Part shown: in pieces, positions 16,645 through 25,029 of the stretch | Layout of the letters: every line of letters begins with the position of its first letter | How positions within the stretch are numbered: position 1 is the stretch's first letter | DNA from: a virus | Length of the DNA: 32,970 nucleotides | IMG/VR virus record: IMGVR_UViG_3300014819_000010 | Location: 1-32,970 of that record | Strand: one strand, 5' to 3' | Made by a program: the position numbers and the translations under genes | Notes under the pieces: generated by a model | The model's database searches: none | What the model was told of the DNA's origin: nothing | The model's input: the letters and a program-made list of their open reading frames with translations, nothing else

Positions 16645-17172
16645 ACGACAACATCTGGTGGTATGGCAATCCCCTATTCATCATCCGTTCGTATCCGTCT
16701 TGATGGTGGCTCACCTATCAAAGATAAAGATGAAAACGTTATAGGGATTAATGTAACGGCTAAGACTATTAAGAACAAAGTTGCCAAACCTTTCCGTAAG
16801 GTAGGTTTCCAGATAATGTTCGGTAAGGGTATCTTTGAGAATGATGAAACTTTCGATCTTCTTCGTGAATATTGTAAGAACTCAAAGAGCGGCGTTATGG
16901 TAAACAACAAATCCGTTATGATAGCTGGTGATGCAGCATGGAAAACGTTTACTGTAATTGATCTTAAGACCGGCGAAGTTGAAACAGAAGTTAAGTTCTA
17001 TAAAAATGAGTTTACGCAGAAAGTATTAAACAAACCAGAATATTCAGATTATATTAATGCCCTGATGGATGCAGCCCTCATCATAGGCAAGGACGACATC
17101 ACTGAAAGCCATTCCACATTTGAGGGGATTGCAGAAGGTGATGTCAAAACCGCTGATGAGTTAAGCGCCTGA
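16276..17172 (+). CDS. recA: C-intein fused to RecA C-terminal half
   Basis: Residues 1-123 form the large C-terminal part of an intein. Residues 124-298 continue RecA from TTTSGGMAIPYSSSVRIRL, the RecA region after L2, through KNKVAKPFRKVGFQI to an acidic tail. AGGAG at 16264-16268 lies 7 nt before the ATG, so this half is translated independently. Spliced to the N-half it gives a 407-residue RecA, with the junction P-TTTSGG matching the usual P-ETTTGG apart from Glu replaced by the obligate Thr+1 nucleophile. Two or more sequence errors would be needed to read the locus as one gene, so a genuine split is the better reading. RecA identity is firm; splicing activity is inferred. Confidence 0.9.
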   Translation: MEEYIEEEITFRELAKRLGIEDLDTPEEYDIKEEGYQILSYDEATGKEVWQALEAYVVKKNAAEHYQLNTLHGTADHKVLLGKEYVRLADHPGAELVKQPIQVVDCQVANTHCYLAEGQINHNTTTSGGMAIPYSSSVRIRLDGGSPIKDKDENVIGINVTAKTIKNKVAKPFRKVGFQIMFGKGIFENDETFDLLREYCKNSKSGVMVNNKSVMIAGDAAWKTFTVIDLKTGEVETEVKFYKNEFTQKVLNKPEYSDYINALMDAALIIGKDDITESHSTFEGIAEGDVKTADELSA

Positions 17173-17207
17173 TAGACCCCAATAGTAATAACACATAACA
17201 CCCAAAG

Positions 17208-17259
17208 TAAAGGCGATAATCTAAACTAACTGAAAGGTTAACAAGGATTATCGCCTTTA
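17208..17259 (+). terminator. Hairpin terminator after recA C-half
   Basis: TAAAGGCGATAATC is perfectly complementary to GATTATCGCCTTTA over 14 bp, with a 24-nt loop. It is followed by an AT-rich stretch and then the dUTPase ribosome site (AGGAG at 17273-17277). It is probably a terminator or an attenuator between recA and dut. Confidence 0.65.
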
Positions 17260-17281
17260 TCATTTTAAACACAGGAGAAAT

Positions 17282-17869
17282 ATGAAATCACATAATTCAA
17301 ATGATGCAATCAGAATAGCAATAGAAGAACCGATAGCAAAATCGGATTACAAAACAACGGATAAAAATTGGATAAGTCCCCAAATACCCAAAGAAGATAA
17401 AGTTTTATGTATTAAATTTAAGAGAATGTCAGAAACTGCAAAATTGCCAACAGCAATTCGGGCTGGTGATATTGGATTTGATTTATATTGTGATGAAGAT
17501 TTTCTGTTAATGCCCGGAAATGTTAAAAAAGTAAAAACAAATATCCAATTAGCTGATATGCCCACAATGGACAATGATCGCAATCGTATTTTTATAAAGA
17601 TTGAAGGTCGTAGTGGATTATCTGCAAAAGGTATATTTCCAACTGGAGGCATCATTGATTGCTCCTATAGGGGAGAAATAGGTGTAGTTTTAAACATGGT
17701 ATCAAATCCAGATAGTGGTCCACGTGGAATAGAGTTTAAATGTGGAGATAGGATTGCACAGTTGGTAGTATATAAGGTTGCAACAATGGGTGAAGTCGTT
17801 ATGGAAGAAACCGATACAGTTACTGATACAAATCGTGGTTCTGCTGGGTTCGGTTCGTCGGGAAAGTGA
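17282..17869 (+). CDS. dut: dUTP diphosphatase (trimeric dUTPase)
   Basis: It hydrolyses dUTP to dUMP and PPi, keeping uracil out of DNA and supplying dUMP to ThyX. All five trimeric dUTPase motifs are present in order: AGDIGFDLY (61-69), GRSGLSAKG (109-117), GIIDCSYRGEIGVVLNM (about 123-139), GDRIAQLVV (155-163) and the C-terminal P-loop-like RGSAGFGSSGK (185-195). A 42-residue N-terminal extension is not part of the fold. A strong AGGAG precedes the ATG, and a hairpin terminator follows. Confidence 0.95.
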   Translation: MKSHNSNDAIRIAIEEPIAKSDYKTTDKNWISPQIPKEDKVLCIKFKRMSETAKLPTAIRAGDIGFDLYCDEDFLLMPGNVKKVKTNIQLADMPTMDNDRNRIFIKIEGRSGLSAKGIFPTGGIIDCSYRGEIGVVLNMVSNPDSGPRGIEFKCGDRIAQLVVYKVATMGEVVMEETDTVTDTNRGSAGFGSSGK

Positions 17870-17890
17870 AATAGGTTAGACAGAAAAGAG

Positions 17891-17925
17891 AAACGCCGCT
17901 CCGAAATCAATCCTGAGCGGCGTTT
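17891..17925. terminator. Rho-independent terminator after dut
   Basis: AAACGCCGCTC pairs with GAGCGGCGTTT around a 13-nt loop, followed by TTC. Its arms resemble those of the two repeat-borne terminators (ACGCCGC core), but the loop differs. Confidence 0.8.
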
Positions 17926-17968
17926 TCAATTAGTATATCAATTAAAGTGGGTAGTATATATTAAGTCT

Positions 17969-18979
17969 ATGTTCCAACCAACCCAAGAAAGACCGATAAT
18001 AATCATTGATGGTTTTAATATCTTCATTAGAAATTTTCTGGTCAATCAAGAAATTAATCTCCGTAGTCAGCCGATTGGTGGAGTGGTTGGATTCATGAAA
18101 TCGGTTGACTATCTTGTTGGAACCTTCTGCCCATCCCGAGTATATGTAGTATGGGAAAATGGTGGTCCGTCTTCAAGACGGAAACACATATCCCCTCAAT
18201 ACAAGGCGAATAGAGCCAAGATGAAGGAAGTGAAGAAAATCCAACAAGGCAAGGAGAGCATACGGGATGTTTTAGCATTGGATGACGAGACAAGGGTTCA
18301 ACAGATCACCATGCTAACAGCTCTACTCAAGAGCACTCCTGTATGTCAGGTTTATGTGCAAGATACTGAATGCGATGATATTGTTGCATATCTTGCTCAA
18401 GATAAGTTCAAAATGGTTCCTGCAAAAAAGATCATTGTTTCTAATGATAAAGATTTTTATCAGTTATTGCACGATCCTCTTATTCAAATATATGATCCGG
18501 CAACCCGTAAGATTATAGATGATAAAGAGGTTATTAATAAGTTTGGGATATCTGCAAGAAACTTTTGTTTAGCTAAAACTATAGCTGGAGATGATAGTGA
18601 CAATGTTGAGGGAGTTCCCGGAGCAGGGTTCAAGACCGTCGCCAAAAGATTTCCCAAAATGTCTTCTGTAGAAGAAGATATGGATATAGCCACCATCATT
18701 TCGGAAGCCCGAGCAGCTAATATAGGAAAGAAAAAGCCGATAGCTATATATGACCACATATCCCAATGCGAAGAATTGATAAGACGCAATTGGGATTTAA
18801 TGTATTTGAATAGTAGCAATCTTAGTGCCAGTCAGATTAATAAAATCAACTATATTGTTGACACTCATGAACCTCGAATGGATAAGCTTGGTTTAATCAA
18901 AACTGTCATAGAATGTGGCATTAATTCGACATTTGATTATGATCGTTTTTGTTCTCAAATGCGTAATTTTGTCCGATAA
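17969..18979 (+). CDS. FEN-type 5'-3' exonuclease
   Basis: This stand-alone nuclease corresponds to the N-terminal domain of Pol I or T4 RNase H and removes RNA primers and 5' flaps. The acidic active site is intact: Asp14 (IIDGFN), Glu134/Asp136/Asp137 (ECDDI), Asp160/Asp162 (SNDKDF), and Asp208/Asp209/Asp211 (AGDDSDN). The helix-hairpin-helix VPGAGFKTV at 216-224 binds DNA. At 336 aa it has the usual length. Together with the polymerase-only protein at 10159 it makes up a Pol I divided over two genes about 6.5 kb apart. Confidence 0.92.
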   Translation: MFQPTQERPIIIIDGFNIFIRNFLVNQEINLRSQPIGGVVGFMKSVDYLVGTFCPSRVYVVWENGGPSSRRKHISPQYKANRAKMKEVKKIQQGKESIRDVLALDDETRVQQITMLTALLKSTPVCQVYVQDTECDDIVAYLAQDKFKMVPAKKIIVSNDKDFYQLLHDPLIQIYDPATRKIIDDKEVINKFGISARNFCLAKTIAGDDSDNVEGVPGAGFKTVAKRFPKMSSVEEDMDIATIISEARAANIGKKKPIAIYDHISQCEELIRRNWDLMYLNSSNLSASQINKINYIVDTHEPRMDKLGLIKTVIECGINSTFDYDRFCSQMRNFVR

Positions 18980-19033
18980 TTTGGGGTTTAAATTAATTTT
19001 TTGAATTGAGTAAGGTTACAAGAAAGGAAACCT

Positions 19034-20476
19034 ATGAGCGTAGTATTTATGAAAACGATGAGTGGCGGACAAACTAAACCAGAATCTTCAAAAGCAGAAA
19101 CTGGAAAGCATTTCTCCTTTGATAAAAGTTTCCAGGAAAAGATTGTTCAAGCCTTTTTAATAGACAGAAATTGGGCAGGCCAGTTTGCAGAAGTTCTTGA
19201 TGTTAACTTCTTCCAGTTTGCTTATCTTAAAAAGATAGCAGATACTTATATGTCTTATAATAAGAAATATAAAGAATTTCCATCATTAACACTTCTTGCT
19301 CAAATTATTGCTTCTGAACTGAAAAATCCTTCTGATAGTATTCTACGTTCTCAAATTCATGATTTTCTTTTGCAAGTAGAAGAAAACCGTGATCTTGGTG
19401 ATCTTGGTTATGTCAAAGAGAAATCTCTTGATTTCTGTAAACGTGCAGGGCTCCAGAAGGCTCTAGAAGCTTCTATTGAATTTATTGAGACAGAGAAGTA
19501 TGAAAAGGTTGTAGAAACTATTAAATCGGCTATTAATGCTGGTAATGAACATTCCCCAGGTCTTGAACTTAAAGATGATGTTGATGCTCGTTATAGCGAA
19601 ACCTTCCGTAGAACCGTTGCTACTGGCATTAAACAACTTGATGAAAAGAAGATCCTTAATGGTGGTCTTGGCGCTGGTGAACTCGGTGTAATCATTGCTC
19701 CTACAGGGGTAGGTAAATCTCACCTACTTACCCACTTTGGAGCACAAGCTCTACTTCAAGGCAAGAATGTATTGCATTATACGTTTGAGTTGAATGAGAG
19801 AGCTGTTGGTGTTCGTTATGACAGTCATTTGCTTGGTATTGACAGCATTGATTGTTATGAACATAAGGAACAGATTAAGAAGTATTATGAAGATAACGCA
19901 GAAACTCTTGGTCGTTTGAAGATCAAGTATTATCCAACTGGAACAGCAACAATCAATACCCTTCGTGCTCACATTGATAAACTTGCAAATGAAGGTTTCC
20001 GCCCTGACGTATTGGTTATTGATTATGCTGGTATTATGCGTTCTACAGAAAAGTATGAGCTTCTTCGTCTTGAATTAAAGAAGATATACGAAGAACTTCG
20101 TAGCTTTGCTAATGAAGTAGATATTCCAGTATGGACAGCTTCTCAGTCAAATAAGGAAGGCGCTAACAAAGATTACGTTGATCTTACAAATATGGCAGAA
20201 GCTTATGGCCAGGCACACGTTGCTGACTTTGTTCTCGGTCTTGCTAGAAAGAGTATGAGCAAAAGTACCGGATACGGGAATATATTTATTGCAAAAAATA
20301 GAGCTGGTGTAGATGGCATTCAATTTCAAATACACTTAGATACAGCTCGTTCAAAACTCAGAATTCTTTCAGAAGAAGAATTTAATCGTATTAAATCTGA
20401 TCAAGAAGAACTTGAAGATGGTAATCTTAAAAACTTTTTCCGGGAGAAGATTAGAGAATATCAGAAAAAATATTGA
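19034..20476 (+). CDS. DnaB-family replicative helicase (gp41-like)
   Basis: This hexameric 5'-3' helicase unwinds the replication fork. The N-terminal domain (about 25-165) is helical, as in DnaB. The RecA-like motor domain carries Walker A APTGVGKS (222-229), Walker B VLVIDYAG (326-333), sensor Gln371 (ASQSN) and the arginine-finger region KNRAGVDG (421-428). The 480-aa length matches T4 gp41. AAAGGA precedes the ATG. It overlaps no gene but lies only 8 nt ahead of nrdB. No primase gene is visible in the window. Confidence 0.92.
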   Translation: MSVVFMKTMSGGQTKPESSKAETGKHFSFDKSFQEKIVQAFLIDRNWAGQFAEVLDVNFFQFAYLKKIADTYMSYNKKYKEFPSLTLLAQIIASELKNPSDSILRSQIHDFLLQVEENRDLGDLGYVKEKSLDFCKRAGLQKALEASIEFIETEKYEKVVETIKSAINAGNEHSPGLELKDDVDARYSETFRRTVATGIKQLDEKKILNGGLGAGELGVIIAPTGVGKSHLLTHFGAQALLQGKNVLHYTFELNERAVGVRYDSHLLGIDSIDCYEHKEQIKKYYEDNAETLGRLKIKYYPTGTATINTLRAHIDKLANEGFRPDVLVIDYAGIMRSTEKYELLRLELKKIYEELRSFANEVDIPVWTASQSNKEGANKDYVDLTNMAEAYGQAHVADFVLGLARKSMSKSTGYGNIFIAKNRAGVDGIQFQIHLDTARSKLRILSEEEFNRIKSDQEELEDGNLKNFFREKIREYQKKY

Positions 20477-20484
20477 GGTGTTAT

Positions 20485-21465
20485 ATGTCCCTATTAGAAC
20501 GTCGTATCAATTATAGACCATTCTTATACAGCCAAGCTTATGATTATTGGCTAAAGCAACAGCAAGCACATTGGCTTTCTTCTGAGGTTACTCTTAATCA
20601 AGACCTTCTTGATTGGAACATGAACCTTACACCATCAGAGAAGTCAATCATTGGCGGCATTCTAAAAGGGTTTACTCAAACTGAAATATTTGTTAATGAT
20701 TATTGGTCGGGCAAAGTAGCTCGTTGGTTTCAACATCCAGAAATTGTAATGGCTGCTACAACTATGGCTTCTTTTGAAACCATCCATACTCAAGCCTATT
20801 CCCTACTTGATGAAACTCTTGGTTTTGCTGATTATGAAGCTTTTCTTGCAGAACCAACCATTAAAGCAAAGATTGATCGTCTTGTAGAAACTGGTAATAT
20901 TGATACAACGGATATGACCACAGAAAAGAAGATGACTATGGCTAAGTCTCTTGCTGTATTCTCTGCTTTTACAGAAGGCGTCTCTCTTTTCTCTTCATTT
21001 GCTGTTCTCCTACATTTCTCTCGTTTTAATAAAATGAAAGGTATGAGCCAGATTGTTACATGGAGCATTAAAGATGAAACCTTGCATTCAGAATTTGGTT
21101 GCTATTTATTTAGAACATTTGTTGAAGAAAATCCGGAAATTTGGACAGATGAATTTAAAAAAGAAATATATCAGGCTGCAAGAGACACTGTAGCATTAGA
21201 AGATAACTTTATCGATAAGGTATTTGAACATGGTAATATTGAAGGTCTAACAAAGGAAGATTTGAAGGATTTTATTAGACATCGTACAAATATGCAGCTT
21301 GGAAAGCTTGGTTTAAAACAAAACTGGAAAAATGTAGACAAGGAAGCATTGAAACGTATGGAATGGTTTGATGCTATTGGCGCAGGAGTTCGACTTGATG
21401 ATTTCTTTAGCGTTAAACCAACCGATTATAGTCGTGGCGTTGTAAATTTTGATGATATGTTTTGA
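20485..21465 (+). CDS. nrdB: Class I ribonucleotide reductase, small subunit
   Basis: It houses the dimetal centre and the radical of RNR and works with NrdA. Start 20485 is preferred because GAGGTG lies just before it; an in-frame TTG at 20473 would add only four residues. Ligand spacing equals that of E. coli NrdB: Glu67 (where E. coli has Asp84), Glu98 and His101 (FETIH), Glu164 (FTEGV), Glu198 and His201 (DETLH). The radical Tyr105 is kept in HTQAY. The C-terminus DDMF is short and acidic, as expected for docking to NrdA. nrdB comes before nrdA, the reverse of T4. Confidence 0.94.
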   Translation: MSLLERRINYRPFLYSQAYDYWLKQQQAHWLSSEVTLNQDLLDWNMNLTPSEKSIIGGILKGFTQTEIFVNDYWSGKVARWFQHPEIVMAATTMASFETIHTQAYSLLDETLGFADYEAFLAEPTIKAKIDRLVETGNIDTTDMTTEKKMTMAKSLAVFSAFTEGVSLFSSFAVLLHFSRFNKMKGMSQIVTWSIKDETLHSEFGCYLFRTFVEENPEIWTDEFKKEIYQAARDTVALEDNFIDKVFEHGNIEGLTKEDLKDFIRHRTNMQLGKLGLKQNWKNVDKEALKRMEWFDAIGAGVRLDDFFSVKPTDYSRGVVNFDDMF

Positions 21466-21479
21466 TTAAAGAGTAATAC

Positions 21480-24293
21480 ATGAAGACATTAGAAGAATTA
21501 AAAAACGAAGGCGAAGCACCAAGCTGGTTAACGAGCGATGCATTTCAAATGTTGCGAGGCGGTTATTTGTGGAATGATGAAACTCCTAAGCAGATGTATC
21601 GTCGTGTAGCAGCTTCTGTTGCTAAATCTCTAAAGAAGCCAGAATTAGAAGATAAGTTCTTTGACATTATGTGGAAGAACTGGTTATGCCCTTCTACTCC
21701 AGTATTATGCAATGCTGGAACAACTCGTGGTTTACCCATAAGCTGTTTTTCGTCCTATATGGCCGATGATACTTATGAAATTTTAGAAACCCTACAGGAA
21801 GTAGCAATGCTATCCAAGTATGGTGGTGGAACAGCTATCCATGTTAATGATGTTCGTGCCAAAGGAACACCAATCTCTAAGGGAGGACACTCAGATGGTG
21901 TAGTTCCATTCCTTAAAATGGCAGATAGCGTTATCCTTGGTATCTCTCAGGGTTCTACTCGTAGGGGTGCTTGTGCTGCTTATATTGATATTGAACATGG
22001 TGATTTTGACGAGTTCCTTCAGTCTCGTAGACCAACCGGCGATACCAATCGTCAATGCCTTAATCTTCATCATGGTGTTTGCGTCTCAAATGCATTTATA
22101 GACAAAGTAAAAGCTGGAGACACAGAAGCCCGTAGACGCTGGAAAGAGCTGATTAAGAGCCGTGTAGAGACAGGAGAGCCCTATGTTTTCTTTACGGACA
22201 ATGCTAATGATCAAGCGCCGCCTGTATTAAAAGAAACTGGTATTAAGCTTAAAGGCTCAAACCTTTGCGTAACCGGAGATCAGATAGTTGTAACTTCAAA
22301 AGGATTACGTAATGTCCTTGATCTTGTTTCTTCTGGTGAGGAATTGACTTTATTTGATGGAAGTAAAAAAGTAAATGCTTCTCCAATGAAGCTAATAGAA
22401 AAAAATGCTCCTGTATATCGTATTACTACAAAATCTGGACGAACACATGACGTTACATCATATCATAAAGTAAAAACAACTCGTGGAATGATTGCTTGTG
22501 AGGAGCTTAAAGATGGAGATAAAATCTTTGTTCAACGCAATGAAGGTTTGTTTGGCAATATACACAAGCCGGAAATGGCATTCTTATTAGGTCTTTATCA
22601 TGCAGATGGCACACAGACCGACAAATATGTTTATATTGACATTTGGGAAAATGATTTTAAACTTCGTTCAGAGATAGAAAATTCAATACAGAAAGTTTAT
22701 TGTGAAGAGAATTGGCTTGAATATGATATTAAAAATCAAACTGGCGTAAGTGTTGGTAAAAGAAAAACAAAAATTCCAACTTTTATTAAACAAAATACTG
22801 GATCATCATCTGTTCAAAAAATCCGTCTTGGATCACATAAGTTAAAACAATTTGGTTTTAAAAAAGGTGTAATACCAGACTGGATTTATCAAGGTGATAA
22901 AGAAACTATTTCTCAATATCTAAGAGGGCTTTACATCGCAGATGGAACAATAAACATCAGCAAATCACATGGAAATCCTCTATATCTTTCACTAGCTTCA
23001 ATTGATCGTGATTTTCTTGGAAAGATACAAATAATTCTTTCTAATCTCGGAATTGAATCAAAAATATATATAATGAGAAAAGCAGGTAAAAGTTTATTGC
23101 CTGACGGAAAAGGCGGTAGTAAATATTATGATACGAAAGACTGTTGGCGGTTAAATATTGGCAATAAAACTGATGCAATAAAGTTTGATAAAATTACAGG
23201 ATTTCTTGCATATAAAGGAAAATCTCTTCAAGAAAGAAAGTATAGAGATAATACAAAAAAATATGACGAAGTGAAGTCAGTAACTTACTTAAACAATCAA
23301 GATGTATATTGCACAACGGTTGATTCAAAAGAACATGTTTGGGTTTGTAATTCTTTTATAACTTCAAATTGTTCAGAAATCTTCCTACCAACAGATAAGG
23401 ATCACACCTTTGTTTGTTGTCTTTCTTCCCTTAACCTTGCAAGATGGGATGAGTGGAAGGATACAGATACGGTTCAACTATCTGTATGGTTCCTTGATGG
23501 TATTATGGAGGAGTTTATTCAAAAGGCGGCTAACTTGAGAGGATTTGAAAGAGCACTCAATTTTGCTCGTAAATCTCGTGCTCTCGGTCTTGGTGTCCTC
23601 GGTCTACACTCATACTTCCAAAAGAATATGATTGCATTTGATAGCCTTCAAGCATATCTCCAGAATAAGATTATATTCAAGAAGATTAGAGAAGAAGCTG
23701 AGTTGGCTACAACGGCTCTTGCTACTGAATATGGTGAACCAGAGTGGTGTCGGGGTCATGGTAGAAGAAATGCTACTCTTATGGCTATAGCTCCAACTGT
23801 ATCAAACTCCCTTATTGCTTCTAACGTATCTCAGGGTATTGAACCATGGATTGCCAATGCATTTGCTCAAAAGAGTGCAAAAGGAACGTTCGTAAGAAGA
23901 AATCCAGAACTTGAGAAGCTTCTCCAGAACATTGGACAAGATACCGATGATGTTTGGGGTTCTATTCTTAAGCATGATGGAAGTGTTCAGCATTTAGAAT
24001 GCTTAACCGCTGAACAGAAGGAAGTATTTCTAACTGCCAGAGAGCTAAATCAGTTTGCTATTATTAAGTTGGCTGCTGAAAGACAGAAGTTTATTGATCA
24101 AGGTCAGAGTATTAATATCTTCTTCCCAGCCAATAGCGATCCAAAGTATATCAATCAAGTTCACTTGGAAGCAGCTAATAGTGGTCTTAAGAGCCTTTAT
24201 TATTTACGTTCTACATCCGTTCTTAAGGCAGAGCAGAATAGTAATGCGGTATACAAGAGAGAACTAACAGAATGTAGTTGGTGCGAAGGATGA
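21480..24293 (+). CDS. nrdA: Class I ribonucleotide reductase, large subunit, with intein
   Basis: It reduces ribonucleotides to deoxyribonucleotides. The 937-aa product contains a 368-aa intein, so the spliced enzyme is about 569 aa, clearly shorter than typical NrdA (about 750) and without an N-terminal ATP cone. Spliced residues visible: Cys89 (ISCF) as redox Cys, NLC-SEI at 261-266 with the thiyl-radical Cys263 directly after the intein, Cys278 (VCCLSS) as its redox partner, the radical-relay tyrosines in LYYLRS, and C-terminal ECSWCEG for electron delivery. GIEPWIANAFAQKSAKGTF is typical of phage NrdA. Starts 14 nt after nrdB. Confidence 0.94.
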   Translation: MKTLEELKNEGEAPSWLTSDAFQMLRGGYLWNDETPKQMYRRVAASVAKSLKKPELEDKFFDIMWKNWLCPSTPVLCNAGTTRGLPISCFSSYMADDTYEILETLQEVAMLSKYGGGTAIHVNDVRAKGTPISKGGHSDGVVPFLKMADSVILGISQGSTRRGACAAYIDIEHGDFDEFLQSRRPTGDTNRQCLNLHHGVCVSNAFIDKVKAGDTEARRRWKELIKSRVETGEPYVFFTDNANDQAPPVLKETGIKLKGSNLCVTGDQIVVTSKGLRNVLDLVSSGEELTLFDGSKKVNASPMKLIEKNAPVYRITTKSGRTHDVTSYHKVKTTRGMIACEELKDGDKIFVQRNEGLFGNIHKPEMAFLLGLYHADGTQTDKYVYIDIWENDFKLRSEIENSIQKVYCEENWLEYDIKNQTGVSVGKRKTKIPTFIKQNTGSSSVQKIRLGSHKLKQFGFKKGVIPDWIYQGDKETISQYLRGLYIADGTINISKSHGNPLYLSLASIDRDFLGKIQIILSNLGIESKIYIMRKAGKSLLPDGKGGSKYYDTKDCWRLNIGNKTDAIKFDKITGFLAYKGKSLQERKYRDNTKKYDEVKSVTYLNNQDVYCTTVDSKEHVWVCNSFITSNCSEIFLPTDKDHTFVCCLSSLNLARWDEWKDTDTVQLSVWFLDGIMEEFIQKAANLRGFERALNFARKSRALGLGVLGLHSYFQKNMIAFDSLQAYLQNKIIFKKIREEAELATTALATEYGEPEWCRGHGRRNATLMAIAPTVSNSLIASNVSQGIEPWIANAFAQKSAKGTFVRRNPELEKLLQNIGQDTDDVWGSILKHDGSVQHLECLTAEQKEVFLTARELNQFAIIKLAAERQKFIDQGQSINIFFPANSDPKYINQVHLEAANSGLKSLYYLRSTSVLKAEQNSNAVYKRELTECSWCEG
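22266..23369 (+). mobile_element. Intein in NrdA with LAGLIDADG endonuclease
   Basis: The element spans 368 in-frame codons. It starts with Cys1 (CVTGDQIVVTSKG), has block B around HDVTSYHKVKT, two LAGLIDADG motifs (FLLGLYHADG and YLRGLYIADG) and ends VWVCNSFITSN followed by Cys+1. The penultimate residue is Ser instead of the usual His. The two DOD motifs with acidic residues suggest an active homing endonuclease. Insertion is directly before the active-site Cys of RNR. Confidence 0.93.
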
Positions 24294-24297
24294 AAAT

Positions 24298-24984
24298 ATG
24301 ACAACAAGGTTAATTGATTTAAGAGGACAACAAAAAAATATATTTCCAAGAAAAACTGGATCTGATGGCAAGGTTATTAACACATCAAAAGTTGTTAAAG
24401 GTAAAACTGTTTGTCGAGATCCAAAAACTATAACCGGTATTGGCATTCATCAAACAGCTTGTGTATTTGGACCAAGAAACGATAGAGAAAAGGCTTATTT
24501 GCGTGCTACTGGAGTGCCTGCCCATGTTGTAGCGTATAGAGATGGTGTATATGTAGCTACTGCACCACTAGATTGGTATCTTTATCATGGAAATGAACTA
24601 AATGAATTCTCTCTTGGATTGGAGTGCGAAGGTCATTATCCAGGATTATTAGATGACCCCAAGACGCCTATTAGAGAAGATATTAAAACAACCTGGGGTG
24701 GTAATCCAACTCCATTAGATGATAAGGCTATAGAGACGTTTAGAGCCGCCCTTAAATGGCTTGTCGATAATGGTAGAGCCGCTGGTATGCCAATAGAGTT
24801 TATCTGGGCACATAGACAGTCTAATGGTCAGAAACCATCAGATCCAGGTATGGGTATTTGGAAACATGTTGTATTAGAGTATGGTGTTCCAGTATTAGGT
24901 CTTAAAACTCAAACTGATAAATGTTGGAGAGATGGTAAAAAGATTCCAGTTGAATGGGATCCAGCCGGTGTCGGCAAATATTGA
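24298..24984 (+). CDS. N-acetylmuramoyl-L-alanine amidase (endolysin)
   Basis: This Amidase_2/PGRP-type zinc enzyme cleaves the amide bond between MurNAc and the peptide stem. Visible zinc ligands are His51 (GIGIHQTA) and His172 with Asp182 (WAHRQSNGQKPSDPG), along with the PAHVVAYRDG strand and FSLGLECEGH. At 228 aa it is one catalytic domain without a recognisable cell-wall-binding domain. No signal peptide is present, so export would need a holin or pinholin, and none is evident nearby. The AGGA ribosome site lies within the end of nrdA. A virion-associated lysin is an alternative. Confidence 0.85.
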   Translation: MTTRLIDLRGQQKNIFPRKTGSDGKVINTSKVVKGKTVCRDPKTITGIGIHQTACVFGPRNDREKAYLRATGVPAHVVAYRDGVYVATAPLDWYLYHGNELNEFSLGLECEGHYPGLLDDPKTPIREDIKTTWGGNPTPLDDKAIETFRAALKWLVDNGRAAGMPIEFIWAHRQSNGQKPSDPGMGIWKHVVLEYGVPVLGLKTQTDKCWRDGKKIPVEWDPAGVGKY

Positions 24985-25029
24985 TATATCATAATGTAAA
25001 TTCTTATGACGAAACAGTAATTAAGAAGT

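Noticed and set aside
16151-17172. RecA as a pseudogene or a sequencing-error artefact
   Set aside because: One continuous intein would need removal of the TGA at 16193 and a frame change before the stop at 16289, so at least two errors. Both halves keep all catalytic residues, and the second half has a perfect ribosome site and an acidic start that complements the basic N-half.
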